Shown here piece after piece: positions 29,422 to 42,367 of a stretch of DNA of 64,000 nt. The first letter of the stretch is position 1. The number at the start of each line of letters is the position of its first letter. The translations under genes were made by a program, and so were the position numbers. Where the stretch lies: the NCBI GenBank assembly GCA_002189035.1, contig NEEC01000004.1:1364001-1428000 (forward strand), in the 5' to 3' direction. This stretch comes from Utricularia gibba. Taxonomy: Eukaryota; Streptophyta; Magnoliopsida; Lamiales; Lentibulariaceae. The notes under the pieces are model-generated. The model made no database searches and was not told where the DNA came from. It saw only the letters and a program-made list of their open reading frames with translations.

Positions 29422-32400
29422 ATGGCTTCGGCGAAATCTTCTAGGTCACGAGCAGTACCACCCGGGAGTTCAAGCAAGGGTGTTGCTAAAGATGCTGCTA
29501 CGAAGTTTGAGGAGAATCTCAATGTTTTCAGGTCCGATAACTTCGATGCCGATGCTTATGTTAAGTCCAAGTGCGACTCCCTTAATGAAAAGGTTCATTT
29601 GCACTTCATTTTGAGTCTGCCGCGTCTTTACGGCATTGTATCTTCATTTGTGGTTAAACCAATGAAAGTTGTTTCAGGAAATAAAGCAGTTATGCTCGCA
29701 TCTGGTGGATCTAAAGAGAGCTTCTGCTGAAGAAATGCGCAAAAGTGTTTATGCTAATTATACCGCCTTTATTCGGTGAGCTGTTTTATTAGCCCCTGGT
29801 CGTAGTGCATGTTTTTATTTTTCCCGGCTCTCTGAGACGTCCTGATGTTGAGACTGCTAATTCTGTAAACTTTATGTTTTACATTGATGTTTAATGATCA
29901 TTCTGGTATTTAACCCACGCATTGGATTTTTAAGCTATTCTGCTGGATTCAGTTGAGGGTTTTGTATCAAATTATTGATGAAAGTTGAAACTGTACCCTT
30001 TTTTTCTTCTCTAAACATTTCAGCACTTCCAAAGAGATATCAGATTTAGAGGGTGAACTTTCGTCTATGAGAAATTTGCTTTCCACTCAAGCAACATTGG
30101 TTCATAGTTTAGCTGATGGAGTTCGCATTGAATCGTTATCTGAATCTTATGATGGTCATGGTGCAATTGGTTTATCAAAAAATGAAGTAACAGAACCTTC
30201 TGACGTGGAGAAATGGTCAACTGAGTTTCCTGATTTCCTGGACGTGCTGCTAGCTGAAAGAAGAATCGAGGAAGCTTTATCTAACCTTGATGAGGGAGAA
30301 CGGATTTTGTCTGAAGCTGACGAAAAGAAAACCTTGACTCCTGCTGTGATTCATTCACTACGGACTGCCATAAGTCATCGTAGACAAAAGTTAGCTGATC
30401 AACTTGCTGAAGCTGCCTGCTATCCGTCAATTAGGAGTTCTGAGCTTCGTGCTGCAATATCTGCCCTCAAAAGGCTTGGAGACTGTCCTCGTGCGCATGG
30501 TCTATTGTTGAATGCACATTACCAGAGGTATCAGCACAACATGCAAGGCATTCGCTCCTCAAGTACCTATGGAAGTGCATATACAGCTACACTTTCACAA
30601 CTTGTATTCTCTGCAATTGCTCATGCTGCCAGCGATTCGTTAGCTATTTTTGGCCAGGACACAGCTTATACCTCCGAGCTTGTAACATGGGCTACTAAGC
30701 AAACAGAGTCATTTGCATTTCTCATTAAGAAACATGCTTTAAGTTCATCTGCTGTAGCTGGGGATCTGAGATCTGCGGCAGAATGTGTTCAAATAACTTT
30801 AGGTCACTGTTCATTACTGGAAGCCCGTGGTCTTGCTCTTTGCCCTGTGCTTCTAAAACACTTTAGGCCCAGTATTGAGCAAGCTTTGGATGCCAATTTG
30901 AAACGGATTGAAGAGAGTACAACTGCTTTAGCTGCTGTTGATGATTGGGAGCTTACCTATCCTCCATCTTCCATGCGACTCTCTGGCAGGACTGGTAGTT
31001 TCACTGGAAGTATGGCTTATCAGTACAAACTTACAAGCAGTGCTCATCGCTTTAGTACCATGGCTCAGGTATATGGTTGTTCATCTTTTGATCCTCAGTG
31101 AGTGGCTCATGCATCTTTGTTTATTTTGATGTTCAATGGTTTTAGTACTGCTGTATGTTTGGTATTCTGAGTGGAATACTTTCTTGTATAGATATCTTTC
31201 AGTTTCTCATAACCTTTTCAGATGTGTGAGATGTAGGACTCAGCTTCACCTTTCTCTGATTACTTAATGCAGGATTTTTTTGAAAATGTGGGACCCTTGT
31301 TGTTAAGTATGCAGTTGGGTGGTAAAACTCTGGATGGGCTGTTCCAGGTTTTCAACTCATATGTAAACTTGCTCATCAAAGCTTTACCTGGTTTCATGGA
31401 AGAAGAGGCAAATTTTGAAGAATTGGGGAGTAAAATCGTTCGAACAGCTGAAACTGAATCACAGCAAATTGCATTGCTTGCCAATGCATCCCTATTGGCT
31501 GATGAACTCCTTCCTCGTGCAGCAATGAAGCTTTCACCGTTGAATCAAATAGGTTCCAAAGAGGACTTTCGCAGACTCTCTAGGGAACGCCAGAACCGTA
31601 ACCCTGAGCAGAGGGAATGGAAAAAACGTCTTGTACATTCTGTTGACAGATTAAAAGATAGTTTCTGCCGTCAGCATGCTCTTTGTCTTATTTTTACTGA
31701 AGAAGGTGATAGTTGTCTAACTTCCGACACGTACATAAACATGGACGGGAATATCGGCGAACCTGTTTGGTTACCATCTCCATTATTCCAGGTATGCACG
31801 CCCATTTTATGGAATCTGTGTGATAAAGTATACTTCCCTTTCATGAGCATCTTTTTTTTTTTTTCATTTTTTCGCTTCTCATTTCACACTTTTAGAGCTT
31901 GAAGTCCGAGCATGGCTCCAACAGGCAGTTCTTGTATTTACAGCAAGCAAATTTATGCATTTTTCCTCCCTTTCAGGAACTTTTTGCTAAACTGAACCGT
32001 ATGTCTAGCATGATGGCAGACATGTTTGTTGGTCGGGAAAAGTTTGCAACATTGCTGTTGATGAGGCTAACCGAAACTGTAATGTTATGGCTTTCAGAAG
32101 ATCAAATATTTTGGGATGATATTGAGGAAGGACCTAGACCATTAGGGCCCCATGGTCTTCAGCAGGTTTGCTATAGTCATATCCACATTCTTGTGTATCC
32201 CCTTCGGTTCTAAATCTATGTCCCCTTCCGTTCTAAATCATCATTCCTGTATGTTTTACACATGAATTCTTCTTTTGCAGTTTTGTTTGGATATGAAATT
32301 CGTCATGTCCTTTTCCTCACAAGGACGCTACTTGTCAAGAAACTTGCATCGTGTGGTCAATGAAATTATCTCTAGAGCATTAAAGGCTTTCTCGGCAACT

Positions 32401-32759
32401 GGCTTGGATCCTTATCAGTAATATACCTCATTGAAGCTCAGCATGCCCGCACTATTACTCCTCCTTTCTTTTTGTTCATCTATGAAAGCCTCATTTATCT
32501 TGTTGTTCCATTATTCCTTCGCTTTAATTTTTTCCTTTAACTACGAAGGCTTCACTCAGTTGTCTTGTTATTTCGCGTTTCTTACAAGTGTTCCTTTCAC
32601 AGTGTGCTGCCAGAAGACGATTGGTTTAATGAAGTTTGTCAAGATATTATCGAGAGGCTAAAGCCTAAGGCTGTTAACGGTGAGAGGGACCCCAACAGCC
32701 CAACAGCTTCTATTTCAGCGCAATCAGCTTCTTCTATCAGGTCACATGGCAGCTCCTGA
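29422..32759 (+). CDS. EXO84B: Exocyst complex component EXO84B
   Basis: Subunit of the octameric exocyst, which tethers secretory vesicles to the plasma membrane and takes part in cytokinesis. The ATG at 29422 opens MASAKSSRSRAVPPGSSSK. Exons join without repair into a protein of about 760 residues, close to Arabidopsis EXO84B. Recognisable stretches are EEMRKSVYANYTAFIRTSKE, ISDLEGELSSMRNLLSTQAT, WSTEFPDFLDVLLAERRIEE, ALSQLVFSAI-like TATLSQLVFSAIAHAASDSL, SSAHRFSTMAQDFFENVGPL, LANASLLADELLPRAAMKLS, RNPEQREWKKRL, FAKLNRMSSMMADMFVGRE, FWDDIEEGPRPLGPHGLQQF and QGRYLSRNLHRVVNEIISRA. The C-terminus is Ser-rich, ending SIRSHGSS. The first exon encodes the Ser/Lys-rich tail, and the large exon at 30037-31067 carries the coiled-coil/cullin-repeat region. 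Confidence 0.95.
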
Positions 32760-33362
32760 TGCACAGGTTTTTCACAACTTGAATTTGTAAATTAGAACCA
32801 TACCATTCCTGGTACTCAAAATGTTCAGAAGTATCAATCTTCTAGTTTTCCATTTTGCTTTCCTCTTCAATAATCCACAGAGATTCCCACTGCAGCAGTC
32901 GATTTTTAGGCTGCTATGGGATCCCAATGCTCTGTTTTGATATTGGACGTATTCTTCTTTTGTGCTTTTCTGTGGTAAGAGCGGCTTTTCATTGCTTCGC
33001 TCGTTTACGGGGAGAATGGATAAAACTTTTAGGTTGATTTAGTTTCAACTGAAAGAAGTGGCGTTTACAGTCTGCTGCCTTGTTTTAACACCTCGTGTTG
33101 GAATTTGGAAACAGTCCACCCCTAGCTGTTTCTCTGACTTCTATGGAGGAGGCCATTCTACGCATTATCGAAATATTCGGGTACTAAGAACTCGGAAAAG
33201 TGGTAAAACAAAGAATACGGAGAGGGAGCAATGTTATCAAACCAAGGGCCACAAACAATGAAGCTGGTGCAGCAACGCAGCTTGGGCAACTCTTTATTCC
33301 AAACCGGCGTGGAACGGCAAAAAAAAAAAACAAAAAAAAACAAAAGCAGAGATAATGAACTC
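32760..33362. other. Spacer between convergent EXO84B and PGDH
   Basis: About 600 bp between two convergent genes, holding both 3' UTRs. An A-rich tract lies at 33319-33350 beside the PGDH stop. No coding signal is recognised. Confidence 0.5.
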
Positions 33363-36083
33363 TCAGAGATCAAGGAAAGCGAACTCCTCGATTGCAGGTA
33401 TATCTCCGATCTTCTTTAGCGTATCCTTGTCGGGTTCTTCGTCCACTCCGATAGCCATGATCGCCATGCTCCGTTTAGCAATGCGTCCAACGCTCATGAA
33501 GCTCACGTTCACATTGCTCTCCGCGAGGATGTTTCCTACTTGTCCGATCATGCCTGGCTGATCAACCTGTTTGCACAGAATCACGTTCCCCTCTAAGCTC
33601 ACATCCACGCTGAACGATCCCACACGAATCACATGGGGGATCCCGTACTTGACTTCACCCTCGATGTTTATGATGCCGTTCTCGGATAGTGCACTCGCGA
33701 ACTTGGACTCGACGTTGCTGATCTGAAGCTGGATTGATTCTATGGGTTTCTCTGTTGAGGAGTCCACCCCAACTCTTTCTTCACTTATCCTGAGGCCTTT
33801 CTGCTTGGCTATGAAATCTGCGTTGACAAGGTTGATGTGGGAGTCTGATATGGGTTCAATGATTCCCTTTGTGATCATGGCTCTGAGAAGCCTGGTGTCC
33901 AAACTGTCTGGATCGCGAGACGATCTGTAGACTAACTTGACATTTTGGATTCCTTTTCCTCCGGCTACGAGCTGTACAGCCATTCTACCAAGCTTCTCGG
34001 CTAGAGAAACATAAGGAGCAAGCTCTGACAAAACCTGATAGGAACCACAGAAACAAAGTAGGCAGTGCACATGAGTGGATGAAAAGAAACGCAAGGACCC
34101 AATGAAACTGAAGCCGGGGCACCTCTGGAGGAACCATTGGTGCGTTGACTGCGGTTGCAGAGAGTTCTCCCCTGAGTGCGCCAACAACTGCCTCCGCTAT
34201 CTCAACAGCAACTCCTTCCTGAGATGATTTGGAACGGAGACCACAGTTCAGTGGAAGGATTAGCTTATTGTGAATTCAACATTCAAAATAAGACGGTCCA
34301 GACAAACACAACTGGACGAAGAGGAGGAACCAAACACGAAGAGCATTCTTCACCTGAGCTTCCTTGGTACTCGCTCCAAGGTGTGGTGTCACTGTGACCT
34401 TTGGATGCTGCACTAACTTGCTCTCTTTAGATGGGGGCTCCTCTGTGAACACATCAAGGGCTGCCTATTGGAAAAGTGATCAGTATCAGATTTCAGCAGA
34501 GGGGTTTGTCAGTGCTAAAACCATGATAATAGGAGTAGGTTCTTTCTCAAGATATGCATTTAGTTATGAAAGCCACAAAAGAGAGATGAACCTGAGCAAC
34601 AGTTCCGCTATCAAGAGCTCGTACAAGAGCATCTTCGTCAATCACCCCACCCTAGCAACATTTATGATGCGCACCCCTTTCTTCATCTTCCCAAAGGTGT
34701 CATCGTTGAACAGCTTGTTGGTGGTAGGAGTAAGAGGCATGTGGAGAGAAATAAAATCTGCAGAAGAGATGGCCTGATCGAAAGACACCATCTCCACGCC
34801 TATAGCTCGAGCTCTATCAGCTGCAGCATATGGATCATGAGATATCACGTGCATTCCTAGACCCTTGGCTCGTCTGGCAACTTCTGTGCCTACTTTACCA
34901 AATCCCATTACCGCTATTGTCTTGCCAACAAGAGACACTCCAACATACTTGCTGCGCTCCCATCTTCCTGTCAACCATTACAGCATATAACCGGTGAGAT
35001 TCAAGCGCTGAGAGAATTTTTTTAAGCAACCAAAATGATAAAAAACATTATTGGCCACGGCTCGAAGTGACCAGGGGAAGTCCTATCGAGCACAACCAAA
35101 CTTCTTTAACTGCTCTTTGGCATCCTGTACACGTCACAGCCAACATGATGACACTGGCTCAAACCCAAGATGTGCATTAATAAAATGATCAATATGAACT
35201 TCCCTTTAGATTTTTCTACCCAAAAAAATTCAACTATGCTACACTTCGTCCATTTTAACAAGAAAGTCCACAGACTTCAAGGAAAATCCTTTCTTATATT
35301 GCTTCAACAGAACGTCCTGGATGACATGAAGCAGTTTTTCCACTACAGACTGATCCGCATTACATCTATGTACAAGCAGAAGATCTGTTTCCATATAAAG
35401 AATTAAATAATGAAATGGAAGATAAAAAGCATCTTACCGGCTTTCATTGATGCATCAGCCTGAGCTACATTCCTAGCCATAGCGGTTAGCAAAGCAATCC
35501 CGTGCTCTGCAGCTGCGATGGTATTAGCTGTCGGCGCATTTACCACTAAACAACCAAACTCAGTAGCAGCGTGGAGATCGACGTTGTCAATCCCAACACC
35601 AGCGCGTCCCACAACCTTAAGCTTCCCCTTGGAAGCCTCAAACACCTGGCGTGTCACCTTAGTACCACTTCGCACAATCAAGGCGTCAAAGTCAGCGATC
35701 TTCGCGCACAACTCATCAGGCGAGAGATTGTAGAGGCACTCGACATTGCCGAAGCTGCGCAGAAGCGAAAGCCCAGCCTCTCCGAGTTTCTCGGAGACCA
35801 AAATCGTAGGCCTCAGAGGATCCACATTCACACCCTGATCTCTTCCCTTGGACGCCAATTCAGATTCCCGATTGGCTTCCAGGACACTGGAAACATCCAA
35901 ACGGCGGGAAATGGCGCGATTTGGCCAACTGCAACGCGTGGAAAAAGAGAAAGTTGCCAGAGATTTGGAGAACGAAAGACGCGTAATCGGAGAAGTCAAG
36001 CATCTCCTCCGACGCGAAATCGCCGATGACTTGTCGGAGACATTACTCGCAGCGGAGGAAACCGATGCGGCTACCGCAGCCAT
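33363..36083 (-). CDS. PGDH: D-3-phosphoglycerate dehydrogenase, chloroplastic
   Basis: First enzyme of the plastid phosphorylated serine pathway, oxidising 3-phosphoglycerate to 3-phosphohydroxypyruvate with NAD. Exons on the minus strand: 36083-35438, 34967-34592, 34464-34354, 34218-34123 and 34034-33363, giving about 600 residues. The first ~70 residues are a Ser/Arg-rich transit peptide. The catalytic core follows: [73 protein letters not shown], the Rossmann-fold [20 protein letters not shown] and [12 protein letters not shown]. The C-terminus has an ASB-like region and an ACT domain ([37 protein letters not shown]). One base is missing at 34650-34652 (AGG GGT expected; the run is one short), which cuts the frame at [20 protein letters not shown] consider it functional. 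Confidence 0.94.
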
Positions 36084-37059
36084 TTTCGATGGATTTGAGC
36101 TTTTGGCGATCGCGAATCGTTGGATAAAGGCGATTGGCTTCGTAGATTCAGATGGATATTCCTTCACATCATATAATTTTTTATTTACCGCGCAGTTAAA
36201 TTAAAAAACAAAAGTCGTAAATGGACCACTACAAGCCCTTTTTCAGTTACCCAATCCAACCAATGTACGGCACGGTGGATGGCCCCACCGTGCACCCCTA
36301 AAAACGTTGACATTCGTATTTAAAGTTTATTAATTTGTTTTAAATCGTTTTTTATTTCAATAAATCTTCTTGATAATCAAATTTAGAGAAAAACTCAGTA
36401 ACCTAAAATTGATAAAAAAAAATTAAAATGTGTATTATTTTATGTAAGGCCATGAACCGATATTTCATATTGATTACATATAAAATGTTTATATATTTAA
36501 ATAGATAAAAAATTTTAATTTTACATGAATCTTTTTTGCTAAATAAATTTTAATTTTAATTTTATATATTTCATATTATTTTGATAAATATTTTTTACTT
36601 AAAATTTTAATTATTGGTTGGTCGTTAAATTATTTTTGTTTTGAATAATAATATATTTATATTAATCATTTTGCTAAATTGCCCAAATTATGACAGTAAA
36701 CTGATGTTTTTCAGACTGGACTGGAAGGAAACAAACGATGTCAGGAGATGATACGTGGGATGACGTAATATTTTAATTTTAAGTATTAATATTATAATCA
36801 TTGGAAATTGGAAGAACGCAGTTCGGAATGGCTGGTTTGGAGGGGAGGGGAGAGGTGTAGCAGCCAGAGACAGGAGGGATCTGGGACTTGCTTCTTCTCT
36901 TTCAGGATCCACACACATCTCACCACTCAGTTCGCCTTTACGGTTTCCCCTCTACCAGATCCGAAATCTTCCACCCTCGTCCGATTGTAGCTGAATCCGT
37001 CGAAGGAATCAGCTTATTCTTCGCGTTTTCTTTTCCGGGTCATCGTTTTTTTGGGAATT
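36084..37059. other. Divergent spacer between PGDH and the MAPKK gene
   Basis: About 980 bp. It is AT-rich from 36200 to 36800. The last 250 bp is GC-richer and likely holds the MAPKK promoter and 5' leader. No gene is seen. Confidence 0.5.
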
Positions 37060-38105
37060 ATGAGACCCTTTCAACCACCGACGGCGGGGACCTCAACCGC
37101 GGCGGATCGTCTTCACCGTCGCCGGCGGAACGATCTCACTTTACCGTTGCCGCAGCGTGATCAAACTGTGGCGGTTCCTCTACCTCTTCCGCCGACCTCG
37201 TCGCAGAATCCGCAGACTATTGGATATGGGGAACTGGAGCGTGTTAGCCGAATCGGAAGCGGGGCGGGGGAACTGTGTATAAAGTCATCCATCGACCTAC
37301 TGGGAAATTGTATGCCTTGAAAGTAATCCATGGGAACCACGAAGATGCTGTGCGCGTTCAGATGTGCCGTGAAATTCAGATCCTTCGGGATGTGGATAAC
37401 CCTAATGTTGTCAAATGCCACAATCTCTTCGATCAGGTTGGGGAAATTCAAGTCTTACTCGAGTATATGGATAAGGGATCCTTGGAGGGTACCCACATAG
37501 CCGACGAGCCTACTCTGTCTTGCGTCGCTCGTCAAGTTCTCTCTGGTTTATACTATCTGCATAGACGAAGAATTGTCCATCGTGATGTTAAGCCCTCTAA
37601 TTTGCTGATTAATTCGAAGGGAATTGTCAAGATAGCTGATTTTGGCGTTTCCCGAATTCTTGTTCAAACTATGGACGCTTGTAATTCTTCTGTGGGCACT
37701 ATAGCTTACATGAGTCCTGAACGGATCAACACTGATCTAAATCATGGACAATACGATGGATATGCAGGAGATATATGGAGTTTGGGGGTCAGCATTCTTG
37801 AATTTTACCTAGGAAAGTTTCCCTTTTCTGTGGAAAGGCAAGGAGATTGGGCTAGCCTTATGTGGGCTATCTGTATGTCTCATCCACCGGAGGCGCCACC
37901 AACCGCCTCAAGGGAGTTCAGAGATTTCATTGCTTGTTGTCTCCAGAGGGAGCCTGCAAAGAGATGGAGTGCAGCGCGGTTACTGCAGCATCCTTTCATT
38001 TTACAACATGCTTCACCTCTGAGTAACCCGAATGCTAGCAATCAGGTTCGTCCCTCTCATCATCTGTTACCGCCACCGCCTGCTCCGCATTTTTCATCTG
38101 CTTGA
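37060..38105 (+). CDS. MKK5: MAP kinase kinase, MKK4/MKK5 type (plant group C)
   Basis: Intronless, as MKK4/5 genes are. MAPKKs of this group phosphorylate MPK3/MPK6 in immunity and development. The N-terminus has a basic docking-type region ([15 protein letters not shown]). The kinase domain follows: a Gly loop beginning RIGSGAG, the Lys in [32 protein letters not shown] and an activation loop with the plant S/T-x5-S/T spacing (TMDACNS before [12 protein letters not shown]). After these come [19 protein letters not shown] and a C-lobe ending near [11 protein letters not shown]. One G is missing in the run at 37266-37270, inside the Gly loop. Adding it joins the N-terminus (from 37060) to the rest ([11 protein letters not shown]). 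Identity between MKK4 and MKK5 cannot be decided here. Confidence 0.9.
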
Positions 38106-38870
38106 TTGCTACGGGATGCACAAATCACTGAATAGATGAGCGATGGGATGTTGAAGCTTAATGATTTTATATTTAATGGGTGTATGCGAATGAACATCAA
38201 CTTGTTGCTCCATTGGCAAATCTGCCCTTTGGTGGCTTTTTCCCTTCCTACCTGGTTGTGCTCATGGATGTAGATGTATCTTCCAAAAGGAGATAGATCC
38301 TTGGCTCGGTTTCCCACTGTTTTTCTTCCTTGTCTTGTTGTTTTCGCTGTTTGAGTATCAAGTTTTTGTTCACCTTATTGTTTCGCGATCACTGGCTCCA
38401 TGTATATATATATAATGCACCTGGATGGGGTACTGTTTCAGTTTGCATCCAGGAAAAATCTTTTCAACCTGAGTGTTTGGTGGTATTTCGAGAACGAAAA
38501 ATCGAAGCTTAATCCACTTTGATCCCATTTGTTCTGTGAAAACCAACAGTTATGTAGTAGTTACCAATTACTTTGCATCGCCATGTCTGGTAATCTGAAA
38601 CGGTGACTTGAATCTGCTTGGTCAAGTGCCGCAGTCTAATGCTGATCAGGCTACCGCCCTTTTTGTAGTTACCAGCTTTGTTGCCCGAACCAACTACTCC
38701 TCTTCCCCAACCAGAAATTTCTACCTTGTTGTTAGTTGTATTTATTTCAGACTGCAGATTCTTAGTCTTCATTGGTTTACTGAGAGCTTGTTTTTAGCTA
38801 CCGTTTTTGGCTTCCGGAACCAGCCAAGATTTTCTAATCTTGGTCTGTAGTTCGTTTTGCTTCTGGGAAG
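38106..38870. other. Spacer between the MAPKK and ATL genes
   Basis: About 760 bp with MAPKK 3' UTR on the left and ATL promoter or leader on the right. A short TA run occurs near 38400. No gene is recognised. Confidence 0.5.
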
Positions 38871-39652
38871 ATGCCGGGGTTGGTGCAGGAGCCGGAAAGC
38901 ATGGAGGATTCTGGCGCCCTTCAACTCGCTGCAAAGATAAGCATCACGGCATTGGCTGCGGCTCTGGTATTCGCCTTCCTCGTATTCGTCTTCGCCCTTC
39001 TTCTCTGCGGCAGACGGATATGGAACCGTCGTCGAGAAACACCAACGGACAGGACGGACAACCCCCAGCTACCAGATTTCTCCGGCAGCCATCCTGATCG
39101 CAGGTCCATCGGCCTGGACCCGTCTGTCCTGAAATCTCTACCCGTTAGGGTTTTCGATCCCAAAGTATTCAGGAATGAGTCGGAATGCGCCGTGTGCTTG
39201 TCGGAGTTCACAAAGGGCGAGAAGACCAGGATTTTGCCCGTCTGCAACCACGGCTTCCATCTGGAATGCATTGACATGTGGTTCCATTCTCATTCTACTT
39301 GCCCTCTTTGCAGGAACCCCATCTCACATCACAGTCTACTTTCTTCTAGCCCAGTCCCGGAAGCCTCCCCAAACTTTCCGACCAACGTCCTGATCTGGGG
39401 CGATGAGACTCAGATCAGTGCCCTCGGCCCCCCTCAGAGTCGTCCAGCTCAACATCTTCATTCTCCACGCCAGCGGCCTGGCGACTCAGAGCAGACGCAG
39501 TTGGTGGCTCCGTACCAACCAACGAAGACGAAGAGCCCAAATCTCCTCTCCCCATCAGAATCATGAACTTGAAGCGGCTACTGGATGGCAGCAGAAGAGC
39601 TGAACCTCCCACCCGCAGGAACGCGGATCTTGAAGGAGGAACCAGAGAGTAG
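38871..39652 (+). CDS. ATL-family RING-H2 E3 ubiquitin ligase
   Basis: Membrane-anchored E3 ligase of the plant ATL family. The intronless frame starts at 38871. After a short acidic N-terminus there is one transmembrane helix (residues ~25-45). A GLD-type motif follows (IGLDPSVLKSLPV). The RING-H2 finger is CAVC, then CNHGFHLEC, then CPLC, with the Trp of the DMW motif and a Pro before the third pair. As read, the frame ends at 39566. The run of six C at 39428-39433 appears one short. A seventh C extends the frame through a Ser-rich segment to EEPKSPLPIRIMNLKRLL and a stop at 39650-39652. This tail resembles ATL2-like C-termini. The end given assumes that correction. Confidence 0.88.
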
Positions 39653-40376
39653 TTGCCACCGGAATCAAACTTCTAACATCAGTGCAGCATCTCATACTTG
39701 TCATCCAAAGGGAAAGCTTCAACCTCTGTCATGATCTATGGATGAATGATTCATTCCCTTACATTTTCTCATATTTTCATATTCATTTAGAATGATTGAT
39801 AATCCTTCATCGATTTTCATGGTTAATCATCATTCAAAATCCGACGATCATTTTTCATTGATTATTATGTTAATTTTCATTTATCTTTTATGACTGTTCA
39901 ATTTTTCATTAATTTTTTTTATTTCAATCATAATTTTTCAAATCATGCATCCATTTCTTTTGGATCTTCTTTCCAAAAATAGCATCCCTATTCTTCTTTA
40001 TTCCAATTAAATATTTTACGTTACACGGAAAGAAATATCTAAAAATAAAAGAACATGTGGCATGGTTAACATGAAACGTTACCTACTAAAAAGGGAACAC
40101 CGTAATCAAATCATAGAGTGAGACTGTTTACAATAAATATCTAACAAAAGCTTCTGACCTAAATACCCCCTACCGAAGTAACTGCACTATCGTGTGATGA
40201 TGGCTAGTTGGTTTTTAGTGAAGGGGTAGTTTTGTAAATGCACTTAAAGAGCACGCCTCGGTTCTGTCAACGTCGAGGTTGGGCTCATCTCCTCCCATAA
40301 AGAAATAAGTAATCGGTGCTTTTTGCTCGAAAAGCAAGTCTATCATTTCATCTCAGGGAAAAGACGATAACAAGAA
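39653..40376. other. Spacer upstream of the group VII ERF
   Basis: About 720 bp. The centre (39750-40050) is AT-rich. No gene is seen. The right end is the ERF leader. Confidence 0.5.
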
Positions 40377-41893
40377 ATGTGTGGAGGAGCGATTATCTCC
40401 GACCTCGGTCTGCCGGCGCAGAGATCTCTGCGGCGTTTGACGGCGGACTTACTGTGGGGGACTGATTTGGAGAATCTTGATGCGGCGAAGAACATCGGGA
40501 AGAGATCCAAGCCTGTGGTTGAGGTGGACGATGATTTTGAAGCTGATTTTCTGGGCTTTAAAGATGATTCGGAGGCTCCTTTTGCTTCAAAAAATCTTAC
40601 CTCCAAGGGTGGGTACTCGTACGTTTTTTTTTTTTTTTTTTTGTTATCTGGTAGCGTCTTCGGTAACCTTGTGTATCATGAATGCTTAGTTTTATCAGCT
40701 TGTTTTGTTGGATTGTGTGTCGGTGTGTGTGAGTTTTTTTTTTTTTTTTGTTTGAGATAGAGTCAATTCCGGTCGATTTTTAGGTTTAGATCTGGAAGAT
40801 TATAGGGTTGCATTTTTGGTAGCATCGCATATGATGACCGTTTAGTTTTATCTGGTGGTTTTTTTTGGATTGAATGAATTCTTTTAAGAGTCAGTTCCGA
40901 TCTAGTCTTAGTTTCAGACCTGTGGCTTTTGTTGACCAACATATGTCTAGTTTCTTTTTTCAATATCAAGATTGACCAATATATGTCTAGTTGATGTTTG
41001 TTTGAAAAGGGAATTATTCCGTGCTCTAAGGCTTATTCATGTGTTTTATCTGATTTGATTTGTTTTATACCTGGAGTGTCGGGATCTGTTGGCTGTGATT
41101 CTGATGAAGACTGTGAGAAAACTTTGAAAAGAATGAGGAAGAATCAGTATCGAGGGATCAGGCAGCGCCCATGGGGTAAGTGGGCAGCTGAGATCCGTGA
41201 TCCTAGGAAAGGGTTCGAGTTTGGCTGGGTACTTTCAATACTGCTGAGGAAGCTGCAAGAGCTTACGATGAAGAGGCCAGAAGGATCAGGGGCAAGAAGG
41301 CAAAGGTGAATTTCCCTGAAGGTGCAGTCCCACCTACCTCAAAACGCACTGCCAAGCAGAAGGTGTCTCCGAAGGAGAGCCGGAACTTCATTCAGCCACT
41401 TGAAAATGAAACAATGGATTTTATGAAGATGATCAACAACGAGTACTACGAGCCTCTGATGTTCCTTGAAGAGAAGAAGCCTCCAAATCCTGTTCCGCCC
41501 CTTGATGCAGCTCATGCTTACTTTAGCTCGGATCAGGGTAGTAACTCTTTTGACTGCTCTGACTTCGGTTGGGGTGAGCACTGCGCCAACACTCCAGAAA
41601 TATCCTCTGAGATCTGTCCCGTTATTGAAGGCGAGCCTACCCCATTTGAGCTGGATGTTAGCCAAGCTAAGAAGGGAAAGATGATTCCCCGGGTTTCAGT
41701 GACCCGAAATGACAACTCCGCAAACAATATCTCAGATGATCTCGCTGCATTCACTCCCCAGGCTCCATTCCTTGACAGCAACTGGGATGGTTCAATTGAT
41801 TCCTTCCTTGATGAGGATACTACTCAAGATGGAGACTCAGTGGATCTTTGGTCTTTCGATGATCTGCTCGATGCTGCAGGCTGCGCCTTCTGA
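40377..41893 (+). CDS. Group VII ERF transcription factor (RAP2.12/RAP2.2 type)
   Basis: Oxygen-sensing AP2/ERF activator of hypoxia genes. Two exons, 40377-40608 and 41077-41893. The N-terminus starts [10 protein letters not shown], the Cys2 N-degron of group VII. After Met removal, plant cysteine oxidases mark it for Arg/N-degron degradation. The intron follows an acidic segment. The AP2 domain runs from [20 protein letters not shown] through DPRKG, then [21 protein letters not shown] run of three G at 41211-41213 must be four to keep this frame. With it the total is 1,050 nt and 349 residues. Without it the domain is truncated and the later frame appears as a separate open stretch from 41306. 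The C-terminus is acidic, ending [14 protein letters not shown], a likely activation motif. Confidence 0.93.
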
Positions 41894-42367
41894 GGCCCCC
41901 CCTTCACTCTCTTGTGCCCTTGTAAATAATTCTATGTAGGTACTTTTTCCAATAACCGCACATTCCATTATCTTCTGATAACCTTTTAGAATGCTTCCTT
42001 ACTTGCTGCTTCTGGCACTCTTTTTTCAGGTGCGCTTCCTTCAAAAAAACATGCCATGAATCTTCCATCATGCATCCAACTTTCTGGTAATGTAAGGCCT
42101 GTCAGCATGTATCCATCATGAACTGGGAATTTATTTCGGTAGCATATGTTGCTTGTAAGAACGGTTAAGCTTCCAGCAAACGTGGCTTGCATCATCCATC
42201 AATCTAGCTATCTTCTGTCTGAATGTGTGCTTGCTTGCTAGTTGCTTCCGTCTATTCTGCCATATTTGCAAAATAGGCTCGTGTCAAGTCATATTTACAA
42301 AATAGGCCCACCGCATTCCCATCTCATAAGGCCCTCCCTCAAAATCCGAAATCAGTCGGCGGCCTCA
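41894..42367. other. Spacer between the ERF and DUF3820 genes
   Basis: About 470 bp, mostly ERF 3' UTR. An in-frame stretch upstream of the DUF3820 ATG (from 42242) is open but does not look conserved. No separate feature is recognised. Confidence 0.45.

Noticed and set aside
42242-42367. In-frame upstream extension of the DUF3820 gene
   Set aside because: The ATG at 42368 begins a plausible presequence; the extension shows no conservation that I can recognise.
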